From the NCBI GenBank assembly GCA_942159475.1, contig OW804096.1, positions 37,571,744 to 37,635,743 of the forward strand: a stretch of 64,000 nucleotides of DNA, given 5' to 3'. The number at the start of each line of letters is the position of its first letter. Position 1 is the stretch's first letter. This DNA is from Sthenelais limicola. Lineage: Eukaryota > Annelida > Polychaeta > Phyllodocida > Sigalionidae. Positions 48,408-55,912 of the stretch are shown one piece after another. The notes beneath the pieces were generated by a model. That model did not search any database, was not told where the DNA came from, and saw nothing but the letters and a program-made list of their open reading frames with translations. A program made the translations under genes and the position numbers.

Positions 48408-51400
48408 GCTGCAAAGATCGCAACGGCGTTTATTCTAACATCTAATAATATCTTTTTACGTTAGAAAAAAATAGTTAGCGATATATTTCGGTGTGAACAA
48501 TCATTAATAATGTAGTGAAACATATTCGCTAAAGATGTCTTTAGGAAAGCATAGATCTATTCAGTATCTCGTCTTGAAAATTTAGTAGATATGTTCATAT
48601 GACGGAGAGGGTCAAACACCCTAAGCATGGAAACATTCCCACAATGTGTTCCTACGAAAAATTACATTTAAAAAATAAAATGTTTGCATCTTTAGACTCA
48701 TTTTTCTTTGACACATCACATATTCTATAGGTAGTACCCAGTAATGTTGGATATACTATAACCTCTATAATACACATTTATCTTAGCAACTTTGATATGA
48801 ACCTGTTGTACCGATCCAACTTTTTACTCTAAGAAGTCACTGGTAAATTGGCCTGCCAATTCACGAGCAGAGATACTGTAAAGGTATTAATTTTCGCGCA
48901 GATAAATTCTCGCGCACTAAGTACTTTGACACCTTTTCGCGCGGATTTAAATTGGAAGGAGGTCTCACACCTTGTTTATGTAATAATTATAGCTTTCGCG
49001 CAGGATTTATTTTCACGCAGTAAGGTGGGTACCCGAAAATAGCGAAAATAAATACTGCGCGAACATTAATAAATTTACACTAGAAAGTAGAGAGAGAGGG
49101 AGAGTCTTGAGGTAGCTTTTTGTGTGTCATGGATAGTGCAGACTATCAAATGGAGGATCAGTGCTTGACCCTTTCGGTCTTTTTTTCTCGGTCTTGTTTT
49201 TGGGTATATGAAGGTTTGCATGTGTTGTGTATATATACTGACACTCACACATCCTGGTGTTGGTTGCATACTGGAGCATTGGTGGTATGGTTTACATGGG
49301 GGAGGGGTTGGTATGGAGCATACATGTGCAGGAGCAAGAGGTACTGGAGGAGGAGGAGGTACTGGAGGAGGAGGAGGAGGAGGAGGAGGTACTGGAGGAG
49401 GAAGAGGAACACTGGGAGACAGGTGAGGTGAAGGTCGGTTTGTATGCATGGTATAGGGAACAATGAGTGATTGCAGGGGGCTGTTGTATAAGCTAATGGG
49501 TCAGATTTTCAGAAAATGTAAAATTCAACTTCGCCAATCTTCTCAAATAATCCAAATTTCAGACGAAATAAAGTTCAAAATACAGTTCAACTTAACCAAA
49601 CACTTAGCTATAATCAATGCAATGCCGAATATACTTAAATTTCCCTAGAATTGGCGAAATTGCAGCATAATTTAGCATAATTTACTATATGTGTACAGCT
49701 GCCAATTGTATATTTTCTGAAAATCTGACCCTAATAAAGAAAAGGATTTTTGGGTGTGAATTTCTTTACCTGAAGGAAGGAAAAGATCCCCTTCTACATC
49801 AAATTCCCATCTGGTAGGGATAGCCTAACATACACAGAATGTTGGGTAGGAATTGTTATTCCTATTGTAACACAGTTCCTTGTCAGTGTTGATGATAATA
49901 CATTACTAATTGGGTTGATCGCCCTAATGGTAATTTGGCTGATACCTTCAATCTTGTGATTTGGCTGAGACTTTTAATCCTATAGATGGAAACCTCATAA
50001 TATGGTACCTGATCAATTATATAGGTGTAAGCCGCATAACATAGCAAATGGCCACCAAAGCATTATTATAAACATGTAGTATTACATGTTACATCATGTT
50101 CAATCAATAGAAATTCAAGTCAAGTGGAGCCATTATCTCTGAGCTAATTAAGGTAGCTAATTGAGGTAACTTTCTTACACTATCTACGGAAGGAAGGGGG
50201 AAAGTGTAGGAACTCCCACACACACTGTTCCTTTCCTTAGCTTATGCAACAGGCTCAGGGATTCTGTGTTATGTCGTCCATTACGAGAATATTGAAAAGA
50301 AAGATCATGGTTGCACAATAGGCTGTGATTGGATGCTAAAGGGTGGTCTCCACTGGCTGCGGTAAGCTTTGCGATGGTGCTGTGATGTACATGGCCAGTG
50401 ATCACACAAACCATCGCAACGCAGAGCTTAACGCAGCCAGTGGAGACCACCCTTAAGGTACGTTAGATATGGTTGGCTGGTCTTGAGGCCCCCTGGTGTG
50501 TATGGCATACACCATACCTGTATTACGTAATTAAAGGAATTTATAGGTAATATAACATTGATGTTTACATTATTGATAACAATGCATATTAATTGATAAG
50601 AATTAATTGGATAATGTTACATAAATACTCATACCAAATTCATAGATGATGCGACTATAGTAAGTGAGTACACACGAGGTTTAAAACCAGTATTTGCACC
50701 CTCTTTCTCAAGTAGATTAGCGAAATGAATCTACTGTCACTATATGTTTTTTTAAAAGAGTTAATGTCTCAATCAGAAGAGAATCAAACTGAGACCAGCA
50801 AGCTTTCGTTGTAATGATTTTGCTGTAATGATTTTACATTGTAATGATTTTACATTGTAATGATTTTGCTGTAATGATTTTACGTTATAATGATTTTGCT
50901 GTAATGATTTTACGTTGTAATGATTTTACCCTACATCATAAACTGAACTAAATAAATCTTCTCTGGCAATGTCAACAGTATGTCTTTTCTCTTTTTTCTA
51001 TCGCATCCTCCCCATCAGGAATCCTGATGGAAGACCAGGAGCCAGTTGTATAACCTAAGGAAATGCAAGGATGTTTATGTGGAAATGTCTACACTTTTCC
51101 GCTCACTTCCTTGGGTAGGAATACAAAGCATCGTTTGCTTTAGCCTATTTTATATCAGCTGAGAATGGCATGTAGGAAGGAATTTGTTTCCGTATACGGA
51201 TGAAGGAATTCCCACAAAAGTTTCCTTTCCTTAGCTTATGTACGCCCCAGTGCATGCCAAAAGTGCTTTCCGTAATATGATGTACCGCATACAAGATTAT
51301 GCAACGGGGCAAGATTTGACACCAAAAAGAATGCTTTAGTAATTCTCTTGCCGACCGATGGGTTTGAAATCAATGGACCACATAAAGGCGACGTCTGAGA

Positions 51401-51604
51401 ACATCCATGGAAGATAGTACGTTTTTTGTAATACAGCTTCAAAGCACATTGTGCATTGAATGGGTAGAAGACATGTGAGAACTTACCTTGATCTTGGAGG
51501 ACTCAAATACCATGGTTTCTATGCGGACTGGAGGCTGCTTGTTGGGATGTTTCTGGGGAGTGGTAGGCGTGCTCGGGGGAGACTTCTGTATCGTCGCCTC
51601 GGCC
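22143..51604 (-). CDS. Ser/Pro-rich scaffold protein gene, ALP/Enigma-like (tentative), six exons, 5' incomplete
   Basis: Exons, in transcript order: 51604-51487, 33197-33049, 32087-29542, 28561-28399, 23788-23753, 22296-22143. Phases are compatible at all five junctions, and the borders are GT-AG. The protein has no globular domain over most of its length. It is rich in Ser, Pro, Glu and Asp, with a basic patch SRSRRRRRKDKDKD. Near the end, QSKSFRALEAHYTDGS and, later, SHFESETYKLVHEMEG resemble the QSxSFxxLQ and SEVYKMLQE pieces of the DUF4749 linker of PDZ-LIM proteins, which tie signalling and actin-binding partners to Z-discs or stress fibres. No PDZ or LIM domain is visible in the window. 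The identification is inference; the exon chain itself is well supported. Confidence 0.65.
22913..23029. mobile_element. MITE family F, complete small palindrome
   Basis: ATTAATGACCAAC pairs with GTTGTTAAT, GGTGCGCTG with CTGTGCACC, and ATAATCCC with GGGATTATGC. About 117 bp. Confidence 0.6.
23753..23788 (-). CDS. scaffold gene 36-nt micro-exon
   Basis: The acceptor TTCTTTTACAACAG and donor GTGAGT bound 36 nt (1+33+2). It completes a Ser codon and adds SFTDKFVQWQQ. Phase fits both neighbours. Confidence 0.65.
23880..24010 (-). mobile_element. MITE family A, shortened copy
   Basis: CGAAAATGTACAATTTGCC to AATTGTACATTTTCAGAATC, then TCTGACCC. Much of the interior is deleted. Confidence 0.6.
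24640..24727 (-). repeat. tRNA-derived SINE, class II tRNA-like head
   Basis: On the - strand, AATCGGCTCAGTGGATGTGA (A box) and GGGTTCAAATC (B box) are separated by a long variable-arm-like stretch, as in Leu or Ser tRNAs. The body continues below 24640 (GGCTGCGATTTCATCCCGTA). Confidence 0.65.
24908..25106. mobile_element. near-perfect 200-bp hairpin MITE
   Basis: The left arm ACCCTGCCCACACACAGC and GATTTGGGTCTCCCGATGAA are mirrored on the right by TTCATCGGGAGACCCAAATC and GCTGTGTGTGGGCAGGGT. A C15-like run interrupts the left arm. Confidence 0.85.
25107..28398. other. intron of the scaffold gene
   Basis: Mostly unique-looking AT-rich DNA with one partial family B copy. I found no exon with matching phase. 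Confidence 0.4.
26352..26600. mobile_element. MITE family B, right end lost
   Basis: TGTGATCTGTTACGGAAAAA, then TAAGTCACAAAAAAATAAT, with the interior AGCCCGATTCCAATGA. Confidence 0.6.
28399..28561 (-). CDS. scaffold gene exon, Pro-rich
   Basis: The acceptor GCTCGCTACCAG and donor GTAAGT bound 163 nt. The last G of the previous exon completes Val, and the frame reads LQPAAVGRPFNQVQEPRTF, then PPPPLGAVPGPPPVG and ending GPGLFALFDS. Confidence 0.7.
28680..29084. mobile_element. MITE family B, full copy
   Basis: Ends TGTGATGTGTTGATGTGAGT and ACTCATTTTCCTAAAACGGA, then TCACA. A few bases of the left end are deleted. Confidence 0.75.
29542..32087 (-). CDS. scaffold gene giant exon (2.5 kb)
   Basis: The acceptor TACCTTTCCAG and donor GTATGT bound 2546 nt, open throughout (about 848 codons). 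One base completes Ser, then DITTHVEAFVKDPAEFQVNR follows. The protein is disordered by composition. It has acidic Ser-rich stretches at the N-terminal side, a basic patch SRSRRRRRKDKDKD in the middle, a Ser-rich zone (SSSIASSSMSSATD), then Pro/Ser-rich sequence and QSKSFRALEAHYTDGS near its end. No transmembrane segment or signal. The continuous frame in spite of such length, with phase-matched neighbours, shows it is coding. Confidence 0.85.
32707..32941 (-). mobile_element. MITE family A copy
   Basis: Both ends intact (GGGTCAGATTTTCAGAAAT ... TCTGAAAATCTGACCC); 4-bp duplication ATAT. Confidence 0.85.
33049..33197 (-). CDS. scaffold gene exon, acidic Pro-rich
   Basis: The acceptor CTCTTTCCACAG and donor GTCAGT bound 149 nt (49 codons plus two bases). 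It reads EANSLHEVPPPTIEEPTEV and continues to NSTTEEIV. The two left-over bases AG join the T of the giant exon to make Ser. Confidence 0.75.
33326..33670. mobile_element. MITE family B, ends decayed
   Basis: AAATGAGTTATAAGTCGAAT starts it. The interior 33411-33670 is almost identical to 14715-14968. Confidence 0.65.
33776..33976. mobile_element. MITE family D with flanking block
   Basis: TATATGCGTATTCCATATGA, then GGGTGCTATAATAATATTC, resembles 5343-5410. The right part GCTTATGTGGACGAATCTCG followed by TCCAATAAA matches 15047-15074. Confidence 0.55.
34061..34280 (+). mobile_element. MITE family A copy
   Basis: Begins GAGTCAGATTTTCAG and ends ATTTTCTGGCGATTTCACCC; 4-bp duplication CTAT. Confidence 0.8.
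34517..34726. mobile_element. MITE family C (TTAA-flanked)
   Basis: GGGCGGTCTCCACTGGCTGC and its inverted partner CAGCCAGTGGAGACCACCC are flanked by TTAA on both sides. The subterminal repeat GCGGTAAGCTCT occurs about twice on the left and three times (inverted) on the right. TTAA targets fit piggyBac or Kolobok. Confidence 0.85.
34843..35075 (+). mobile_element. MITE family A copy
   Basis: Left end decayed (TTGTGCATTTTCAGAAAATG); right end TTTTCTGGCGACTTGACCC. Confidence 0.7.
35182..35416 (-). mobile_element. MITE family A copy
   Basis: GGGTCAGATTTTCGGAAAAT to TTCTCTGAAAATCGTACCC; 4-bp duplication ATAT. Confidence 0.85.
35559..36187. mobile_element. MITE family B, interrupted copy
   Basis: Ends TGTGAGATGTGTTTCAG and TCATTTTCCTGTAACACGTT, then ACA. 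It is interrupted at about 35591-35880 by other inverted-repeat sequence. Confidence 0.75.
35591..35880. mobile_element. inverted-repeat insertion inside a family B copy
   Basis: Two hairpins: ACACTCTGTT with AACAGAGTGT (35591-35684), and CTAGAGGAAAAACGGTGGCA, then ACAAATG, with its near reverse complement at 35825-35876 (GTTGCCAGCATTTTTCCATC, then TAG). Confidence 0.55.
36507..36878. mobile_element. MITE family B, full diverged copy
   Basis: AATGTGTTACAGTAAAATGA to TCATTTTTTCTGTAAAACAT, then CAC. Confidence 0.65.
36885..36942 (+). mobile_element. MITE family A, right-end fragment
   Basis: TTGGTTATTTGAGAGTATTG, then GTGAAGGCGACCTGTACA. Only the right arm. Confidence 0.5.
36972..37206 (-). 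mobile_element. MITE family A copy
   Basis: GGGTCAGACTTCCAGAAAAT to TTTTCTGATAATCTGACCC; 4-bp duplication ACAT. Confidence 0.85.
37523..37757 (+). mobile_element. MITE family A copy
   Basis: Intact ends (GGGTCAGATTTTCAGAAAA ... TCTGAAAATCTGACCC). Flanks ATAT and GTAT. Confidence 0.85.
38299..40287 (+). CDS. non-LTR reverse transcriptase (jockey/CR1 group), 5'-truncated element
   Basis: A 662-codon open frame. After about ten non-homologous residues it enters the linker before the RT domain (VMNERDRLFRLARKNKD). RT motifs are LHKAGGKMSCNNYRPIS (221-237), NTQYGFRTNHS (266-276), catalytic FLDFSKAFDTVHH (302-314), GVPQGTILGPILF (360-372) and YADD (391-394). A thumb-like and C-terminal region follows to residue 662. 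The APE endonuclease normally ahead of the RT is missing, so the copy was cut off during integration, and the Met at 38299 is probably flank. No stop or frameshift lies in the RT, so the insertion is young. It lies in sense opposite to the scaffold gene, within its large intron. Confidence 0.85.
   Translation: MCWCKINCYISRHFNEDLVNVMNERDRLFRLARKNKDQDVLIQAKKLRNQATRDCKIAKASYIKSNLEFFDKDPKKYWEFLRPIISPEKSKASEVINLEENNQMIDPSDVPDTFNKFFLNVGPNLANKIPHNPKEPLSYLDKTPSLTSNPIFRFTEVTPQEVHQIISDIDVSKNSGIKNIPSKILKSCLLSLCHQFSHIINLSLLLGKVPSSFKLAKVTPLHKAGGKMSCNNYRPISCISMPAKVLEKVVQVQITNYFEINNLFSNTQYGFRTNHSIQQAQTDFLQKIYTNLNNKSLNKTVFLDFSKAFDTVHHQILLDKLSAYGIQGMEHQWFLNYLSDRKQYVRVNGLDSEEGTVTYGVPQGTILGPILFTIYINDLHSVVEHSQIQHYADDTVLFYHNSNITHLYTHLQQDLDKIYSWCSVNKLSLNIGKCKTMSFALSYTSKRKSTNSSSSLILGCQKLEPVQDYKYLGFTLDELLTFKQHTQNTLNLVSAKIGLLYRARNSLTLKAKHDLYKMAILPNFDYCDFIYDSAPASILQKLQSQQNRALQIIYNKSKFDNVDLEHKLLNIWPLQLRRNKHILDIAFYLSQNPDNIDRRDLPTRSHAKGRRNLLVLPPSTAKVANSLIYKCQTRWNDLCSAAHNIPDILTFKHYTDKLLYPF
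38320..41126 (+). mobile_element. 5'-truncated LINE with (TTGAA)n tail
   Basis: Contains the RT frame, an 0.8 kb 3' UTR, AATAAA at 41092-41097 and a tail of TTGAA repeats (41104-41126) instead of poly(A), as in many jockey/CR1-type elements. The left edge is approximate. Confidence 0.75.
41104..41126 (+). repeat. (TTGAA)n LINE tail
   Basis: Four to five TTGAA units directly after the polyadenylation signal of the LINE. Confidence 0.85.
41467..41812. mobile_element. MITE family B, diverged copy
   Basis: Starts in AAACGATTTGAGTCGATAAG; interior GTGGATTCCAGCGATGTTT; ends CTTTGCTGTAAGACATCACA. Confidence 0.65.
41937..42172 (+). mobile_element. MITE family A copy
   Basis: GGGTCAGATTTTCAGAAAAA to TTCTGAAAATCTGACCC; 4-bp duplication ATGA. 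Confidence 0.85.
42414..42647 (+). mobile_element. MITE family A copy
   Basis: GGGTCAGATTTTCGGAAAAT to TTGTGAAAATCTGACCC; 4-bp duplication ACAT. Confidence 0.85.
42693..42912 (-). mobile_element. MITE family A copy
   Basis: GGGTCAAATTTTCAGAAAAC to GTAAATCTGACCC (right arm shortened); 4-bp duplication TACT. Confidence 0.8.
42940..43075 (-). mobile_element. LINE 3' end fragment
   Basis: Read on the - strand it ends GATAAATAAAGTATTAAAAG and carries GATCAGCCTGATCC. This resembles the 3' UTR of CR1/jockey elements, and a related GGATCAGGCTGATT occurs in the 3' UTR of the 38 kb LINE. Confidence 0.45.
44116..44350 (-). mobile_element. MITE family A copy
   Basis: GGGTCAAATTTTCAGAAAAT to TTCTGAAAATTTGACCC; 4-bp duplication ATAT. 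Confidence 0.85.
45242..45476 (-). mobile_element. MITE family A copy
   Basis: GGGCCAGATCTTCAGAAAAC to CTTTCTGAAGATCTGACCC. Both ends carry the GATCT variant, as do 53630 and 60999. Confidence 0.8.
45481..46145. repeat. pyrimidine-rich tract with (CT)n
   Basis: About 660 bp of C and T on the + strand, including pure (TC)n near 46070-46096. It starts five bases after a family A copy. Overlapping open frames here are low-complexity artefacts. Confidence 0.9.
46350..46910. repeat. diverged tandem repeat, about 130-240 bp unit
   Basis: The words CGGGTTGGGT(A/T) (also CTTGGGTGGGGTATA), GTAATTCTAGTTGGAA and TACTGTT(G/A)GGTTT... recur in the same order at about 46368, 46610 and 46750. Confidence 0.55.
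46993..47226 (-). mobile_element. MITE family A copy
   Basis: GGGTCAGATTTTCAGAAAA at left; right end decayed to TTCTGAAAATCTCACCG. Confidence 0.8.
47647..47880. mobile_element. MITE family C, expanded copy
   Basis: GTGTGGTCTCCACTGGCTGC to CAGCCAGTGGAGAGCACCC, followed by TTAA. The left subterminal GCGGTAAGCTCT is repeated five times against two on the right. Confidence 0.85.
48238..48720. mobile_element. MITE family B with (TA)n inside
   Basis: TATGTTACAGGAAAAAGGAG at left and CATTTTTCTTTGACACATCA, then CA, at right. It is lengthened by a TA microsatellite. Confidence 0.7.
48344..48404. repeat. (TA)n microsatellite
   Basis: About 30 uninterrupted TA units. Confidence 0.95.
48877..49079. 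mobile_element. MITE with CGCG-rich inverted ends
   Basis: GTAAAGGTATTAATTTTCGC followed by GCAGATAAATT faces GCGCGAACATTAATAAATTT, then AC. The interior has further TTCGCGC words. About 200 bp, no coding capacity. Confidence 0.75.
49331..49415. repeat. GGAGGAGGTACT minisatellite
   Basis: GGA runs punctuated by GTACT about every 15-30 bp. Open frames here (poly-Gly, poly-Glu, poly-Pro) follow from composition. Confidence 0.9.
49498..49731 (-). mobile_element. MITE family A copy
   Basis: GGGTCAGATTTTCAGAAAA to TTCTGAAAATCTGACCC; 4-bp duplication TAAT. Confidence 0.85.
50185..50262. mobile_element. MITE family E fragment
   Basis: CCTTTCCTTAGCTTATGCAA, then CAGGCTC, is one end of the GTTGCATAAG family. 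The other arm is short or lost. Confidence 0.45.
50341..50452. mobile_element. MITE family C, short copy
   Basis: GGGTGGTCTCCACTGGCTGC to CAGCCAGTGGAGACCACCC, followed by TTAA. At 112 bp it is the smallest copy, nearly all hairpin. Confidence 0.85.
50810..50930. repeat. TGTAATGATTTT minisatellite
   Basis: Eight or so units of TGTAATGATTTT followed by GC, ACAT or ACGT, giving alternating 14- and 16-bp periods. Confidence 0.9.
51037..51248. mobile_element. MITE family E copy
   Basis: AGCCAGTTGTATAACCTAAG, then GAAA, at left and CCTTTCCTTAGCTTATGTAC, then GCCC, at right, inverted. Confidence 0.55.
51487..51604 (-). CDS. scaffold gene, most 5' exon found
   Basis: The acceptor TTTGATTCCAG and donor GTAAGT bound 118 nt (1+117), ending at phase 0 as the next exon needs. 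It reads AEATIQKSPPSTPTTPQKHP and then RIETMVFESSKIK. Earlier exons must exist because it starts mid-codon; none was found between here and 64000. Confidence 0.65.
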
Positions 51605-51685
51605 CTGGAATCAAAGAGGAATTGTGATTAAATGATAAATTATAGTATTCGACTCCTGCATGGCAACAGTATTGGATTAGATATA

Positions 51686-52510
51686 TGTGATGTGTTTTAG
51701 GAAAATTAGTCACAAATCGCAAAAAATGGATTTGGAGATCTTAAGATGAGATCAAGCCGATTCCAATGGTAGTAAACAGTATCGATATACAGTACAATAC
51801 CTAAGAAGTGTTTCTATATTTTAAGATTGATATTTTTTATTTTTGAAAGAAGAGTTTGCTATATTTCTGGGAGGGCAATTACCAGTAAAGTAACTAAATA
51901 TAGTCCATATGAGAACCTTTAAAACGAAAAGATATATTTTATACAATGTGTATAGCATAGCTTTATGCAATGCGTTGGCATTGTTGGGAACCAATCACCA
52001 CACACCACTTGCAGCGCCACCTCACAGCGTGGCGCTGTACTCCTCATTCCAAACTCACCTCCAATCACTTCACCTCTCGCTTCCGAACACATCACACAAA
52101 TTTCCCACCCACCCACACCTAATAACCTTCATTTCATTCCGCCATACTAATTATCTTATATTATTAATTTAAATTCTCATCAATTCTATTTTAACTTATA
52201 ATCACATCAACTTTTACCAATTTTATACCAAAACTCAATTTATTTTAAACTCATTTTATTATACCTTTATATAAATTATATTTATAAATTAAATAAACAT
52301 TTAATTTCCCAAGCTGCCTCTTCACTTATCATTCCTTCACCTTAAATGGTTCGCCAACAATGTCCTGAAATTTGATACATCAATCGATATGGCTATAGGT
52401 GATAAACTCCCCAAACATCAGAACATTTCAATAGAGTGATCTTTGAAATAAGCACTTTTACAAATATCATTTGTTGCGACTTGTGGCTCATTTTCCTGAA
52501 ACACATCACA
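51686..52510. mobile_element. MITE family B carrying a 408-bp insertion
   Basis: TGTGATGTGTTTTAGGAAAA to CTCATTTTCCTGAAACACAT, then CACA. The interior follows the family until ATACAATG, then resumes at TCCTGAAATTTG. Confidence 0.8.
51949..52356. mobile_element. insertion with 6-bp target duplication ACAATG
   Basis: ACAATG occurs at 51943-51948 and 52357-52362. The inserted 408 bp is very poor in G in its right two thirds (A, C and T only over long runs). No inverted ends at the exact borders, and no coding sequence I trust. Confidence 0.6.
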
Positions 52511-53087
52511 TATAGAGTATAGTGTTATAGATGAAGCAATGTAGCTGATGGAAGAGACTGCAAAACCTATTTACGTAGAATTCTCTTCTGGCAAAATCCA
52601 ATAAAAGTGGTATCAATCAATAATTTCATAATACAAAATTTGAAAGTTTAACAGCAATACATTCATTCTTTGATAATATGATCCAGAACAGCCATGTGCT
52701 TAGCTGCTTTACAGATTTCTGAAGTAGGGTTTTCTGAGGTTGCTTACATTTAAGATCACACATTAGTTTCATATGCTTTGTAATGCAGATTATAGCATTT
52801 GTACACAGATCCCTGTGTATGGAGAGGAGGGGTGACAAAAAGTCACTATTAATCATTCAAAAAGTTCATCCCCAAAACCTAAACGTCTACCTTGCATATA
52901 GCTCTTCCGATAAAGTATGGATATTGTTGCACATGACAAGTTGTACAGGTTCAGATAAACTGTACCTACAGACCAGATTCGCAGGGCATCATTCAGAAAG
53001 TTGCCAATACCACGAATCTGAGAAATGTGTTATATATAGTCATGGCATGCCTTGACTGGATGCAGATAAAAATATTCAGGATATGAT

Positions 53088-53313
53088 GGGTGAAGTCTTC
53101 ATGAAATGTACAATTCACCTTCACAAATTCTCTCAAATAACCCAAATTTAATACAAAGATGAGCTTTCAAAATACCGTTCAGCATAACTAAACATATTGT
53201 TTGAATCAAGGCAATACCAAATAACCCTAGTGTTTATCATTTATTATTCCAATTTAGCATAATTTACTAAATGTTTAGAGCTGCCAATTGTGCATTTTCT
53301 GACGACTTCACCC
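53088..53313 (-). mobile_element. MITE family A copy, variant ends
   Basis: GGGTGAAGTCTTCATGAAAT and ATTTTCTGACGACTTCACCC; both ends carry the same TGAAGTC / GACTTCA change. Confidence 0.75.
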
Positions 53314-53629
53314 ATATATTATATTGCCCAGTAAATGTTATGGTTTCCTGAGAACCTGACATCGTCCTTGCAACCTTGCACTCCAGGCGGGTTTCCTAGA
53401 GTAGTCAGAAGGGCAATAACGTTTCATTACCCACATCCCCTTCAGTCTCCCCTGCTTCCCTACCAATCAACATTTTACAGGCATACTGTCCCACCCGCAC
53501 AGTAACTCGGACCACTATATTTGTTTATTGCTCAAAGTTCGAATGACATACAATTTTGTATTTGTGACTATCTGAGGGTTATTTTGTTTAGATTATTTCA
53601 TTCAGAAGATCCTGACATCTATACTATAT

Positions 53630-53865
53630 GGGTCAGATTTTCAGAAAATGTACAATTGGCAGCTCTACATATTTAATAATTTCTGCTAAATTCTGCTAAA
53701 AAAATGATAGATTTTGGGTATATCTGAGTATATTTGGTATCGCATTGATTTCAAATATCAGTTCTGTTATGTTAAACAGCATTTTGAAGCTCATTTCTGT
53801 CTTAAATGTGGGTTATTTGAGACGATTGATGAAGGTGAATTGTACATTTTCTGAAGATCTGACCC
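53630..53865 (+). mobile_element. MITE family A copy
   Basis: GGGTCAGATTTTCAGAAAA to TTCTGAAGATCTGACCC; 4-bp duplication ATAT. Confidence 0.85.
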
Positions 53866-53989
53866 ATATACTGAATCTATGTATTCACCTAACTACCGCT
53901 ATCTATACATTGTCTATAAAGGTTTCACTATACTATAATAATATCATTATGGTATTCTATATACGTATAGTGAGGGATTATAACTCAAA

Positions 53990-54232
53990 AATGCTCTGAA
54001 AATGCACAATGCACAATGCTCCGAAAATGCACAATCTACACCTCTACACATCTATCAAATGCTGCTGAATTAGAGTGAAACATGATAAAAAGTAGGTATA
54101 TCTGAGTGTATTCTGTATCATATTCATTCAATAAATTTTTCTGGTTATGTTGAACTGTATTGTGAACCTGATGTCTGTGTTGTTGAGAGAATTGGTGAAG
54201 GACAATTGTACGTTTTCTGAAGATCTGACCCC
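53990..54232 (+). mobile_element. MITE family A copy, left end decayed
   Basis: Left CTCTGAAAATGCACAATGC (short duplication of this end); right CGTTTTCTGAAGATCTGACC. Confidence 0.65.
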
Positions 54233-54719
54233 TCCAAGCTAAAAGCAAGCTTCAAATCTCCCCCAACTCGTTATCCTGTATGTGTTGTCCTAAATAGAGT
54301 CATTACACTGAAACACAACAAGACTGCATCAAGCACATGACAGGACAACAAGTGTTGCTGCTCCAGTGAGGGTTAGCAGGCGTGTGAGGGACACTGAGCA
54401 TGTATACACGTGTCCAGCACACGTGTCTGACCTCTTGACTTCATATTCAGGTTTTTGTCAACAAAATAACTCCATCATATGATGAGTGTGATAACCAGGA
54501 GTAGTACAGTTTGAGTCTAGAGAAATAGACTTTGTGTTTCAGGCTTACTGTCTCACGTAATGTTACATAACACCTGCCTCCCTACCTCCCACTTCCCACA
54601 CCTAGAAAAAACATTACCTCAGCTACAAATTGCGTGTATTCTTGGAGGATCACTTATATATGTATATCCTAAGCAGAAAACCTATTATAAAGTACATTTT
54701 CTCTTAATGAAATATATAC

Positions 54720-55012
54720 ATTTTTCCAGTTTTTGAAGAGTGGTTTGGGAGACCTGTATACATTACAGATAGTAGGCCTACTCCTTTTTCCGTATTTTTA
54801 TTTTATTCCAATTTCTAGTCCTCTCTATGTATTATACCTTGTAAACTAGTATCGAGGTAGGTAGATAGTCGCTTGTATATCGAGTATCCCGGTTGTCTTG
54901 GTGGTGATATTATATTGGGTTGGAAATAAGACCCCTAATTGTTGGCTTCAATTATTTATTTCCTTGTAAACTATTTATGGAAATAAAAAGCTATTATTAT
55001 TATTAATAATAT
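54720..55012 (+). mobile_element. LINE 3' end fragment with (ATT)n tail
   Basis: CCTTGTAAACTATTTATGGA, then AATAAAAAGC, and (TATTAT)n form a typical CR1/L2-type 3' UTR end. No RT sequence precedes it. Confidence 0.45.
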
Positions 55013-55225
55013 AAAGGAAATCATCGTAAAAGGTGTCCTCCCATTACCTAGATTTCCAGCTTGTCTAAATCGCAAACACACTCTACTGTTTTGGTTAGTA
55101 GGAATTTAAAAACATGTACATATGGTTCAGGACATTAGAAATTGTGTGAAATAGAGAACTATTCTTACATAATAGCAACAAAATTGAGTAACACAGCTCT
55201 TAAACTGTAGTAGAGAGCTGTACAT

Positions 55226-55459
55226 GGGTCAGATTTTCAGAAAATGTACAATTCGCCGTCACCAATCCTCTCAAATAACCCACATTTAATACAAAAATGT
55301 GCTTCAAATTGCAGTTTAACTTAACAGAACTGATACTTTAAATCAATGCGCTCCCAAATATACTCAGATATACCCGGTATTCTTCATTTTTCAGCCAAAT
55401 TTAGCAGCATTTCTTAAATTGTAGAGCTGCCAATTGTACATTTTCTGAAAATCCGACCC
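55226..55459 (-). mobile_element. MITE family A copy
   Basis: GGGTCAGATTTTCAGAAAA to TTCTGAAAATCCGACCC; 4-bp duplication ACAT. Confidence 0.85.
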
Positions 55460-55825
55460 ACATGTCAGTGTCCATAGTGATCTATGGAACCTGGCAATGT
55501 GCCAGAAGCTAATTCTTAATAAATGCCAGCTCGTATATTTACCCAGAACCAATCGGGTGATCGTTCAAAAGTGACATTTTGCCAAAACTTTGAATGTTTG
55601 ACCCCTTCCCTCTTCCCTCATATACAGCCGTCTGTATTAAATGTGTCAGTCTACCTACATCAAAACAGGCCTGCAGCCAAAGTCACTAGCGCAACTGTGT
55701 CAAAACCAACAAGTCATTATTACACTCATTTGTGACCCAGTAACGGATTTGTAGGGGGCACAGGGGCATACCCCACCCCCTATATATGTAACTGTATAAT
55801 GACGACCAAGTGGGTATCATAGGAT

Positions 55826-55886
55826 TAATGACCCACATTGAAGGGCTGCTGGTGCCCTGTCTATTGCATAATCCCGAGGCAAAAAG
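55826..55886. mobile_element. MITE family F, half copy
   Basis: ATTAATGACCCACATTGAAG, then GGCTGCTGGTGCCCTG and ATAATCCCGAGGC, matching 22917-22970. Confidence 0.55.
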
Positions 55887-55912
55887 TCTTATAAAACGAA
55901 TCAACAATAGAT

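Noticed and set aside
49075..49466. Poly-Gly, poly-Pro and poly-Glu open frames
   Set aside because: Translation of the GGA minisatellite on both strands.
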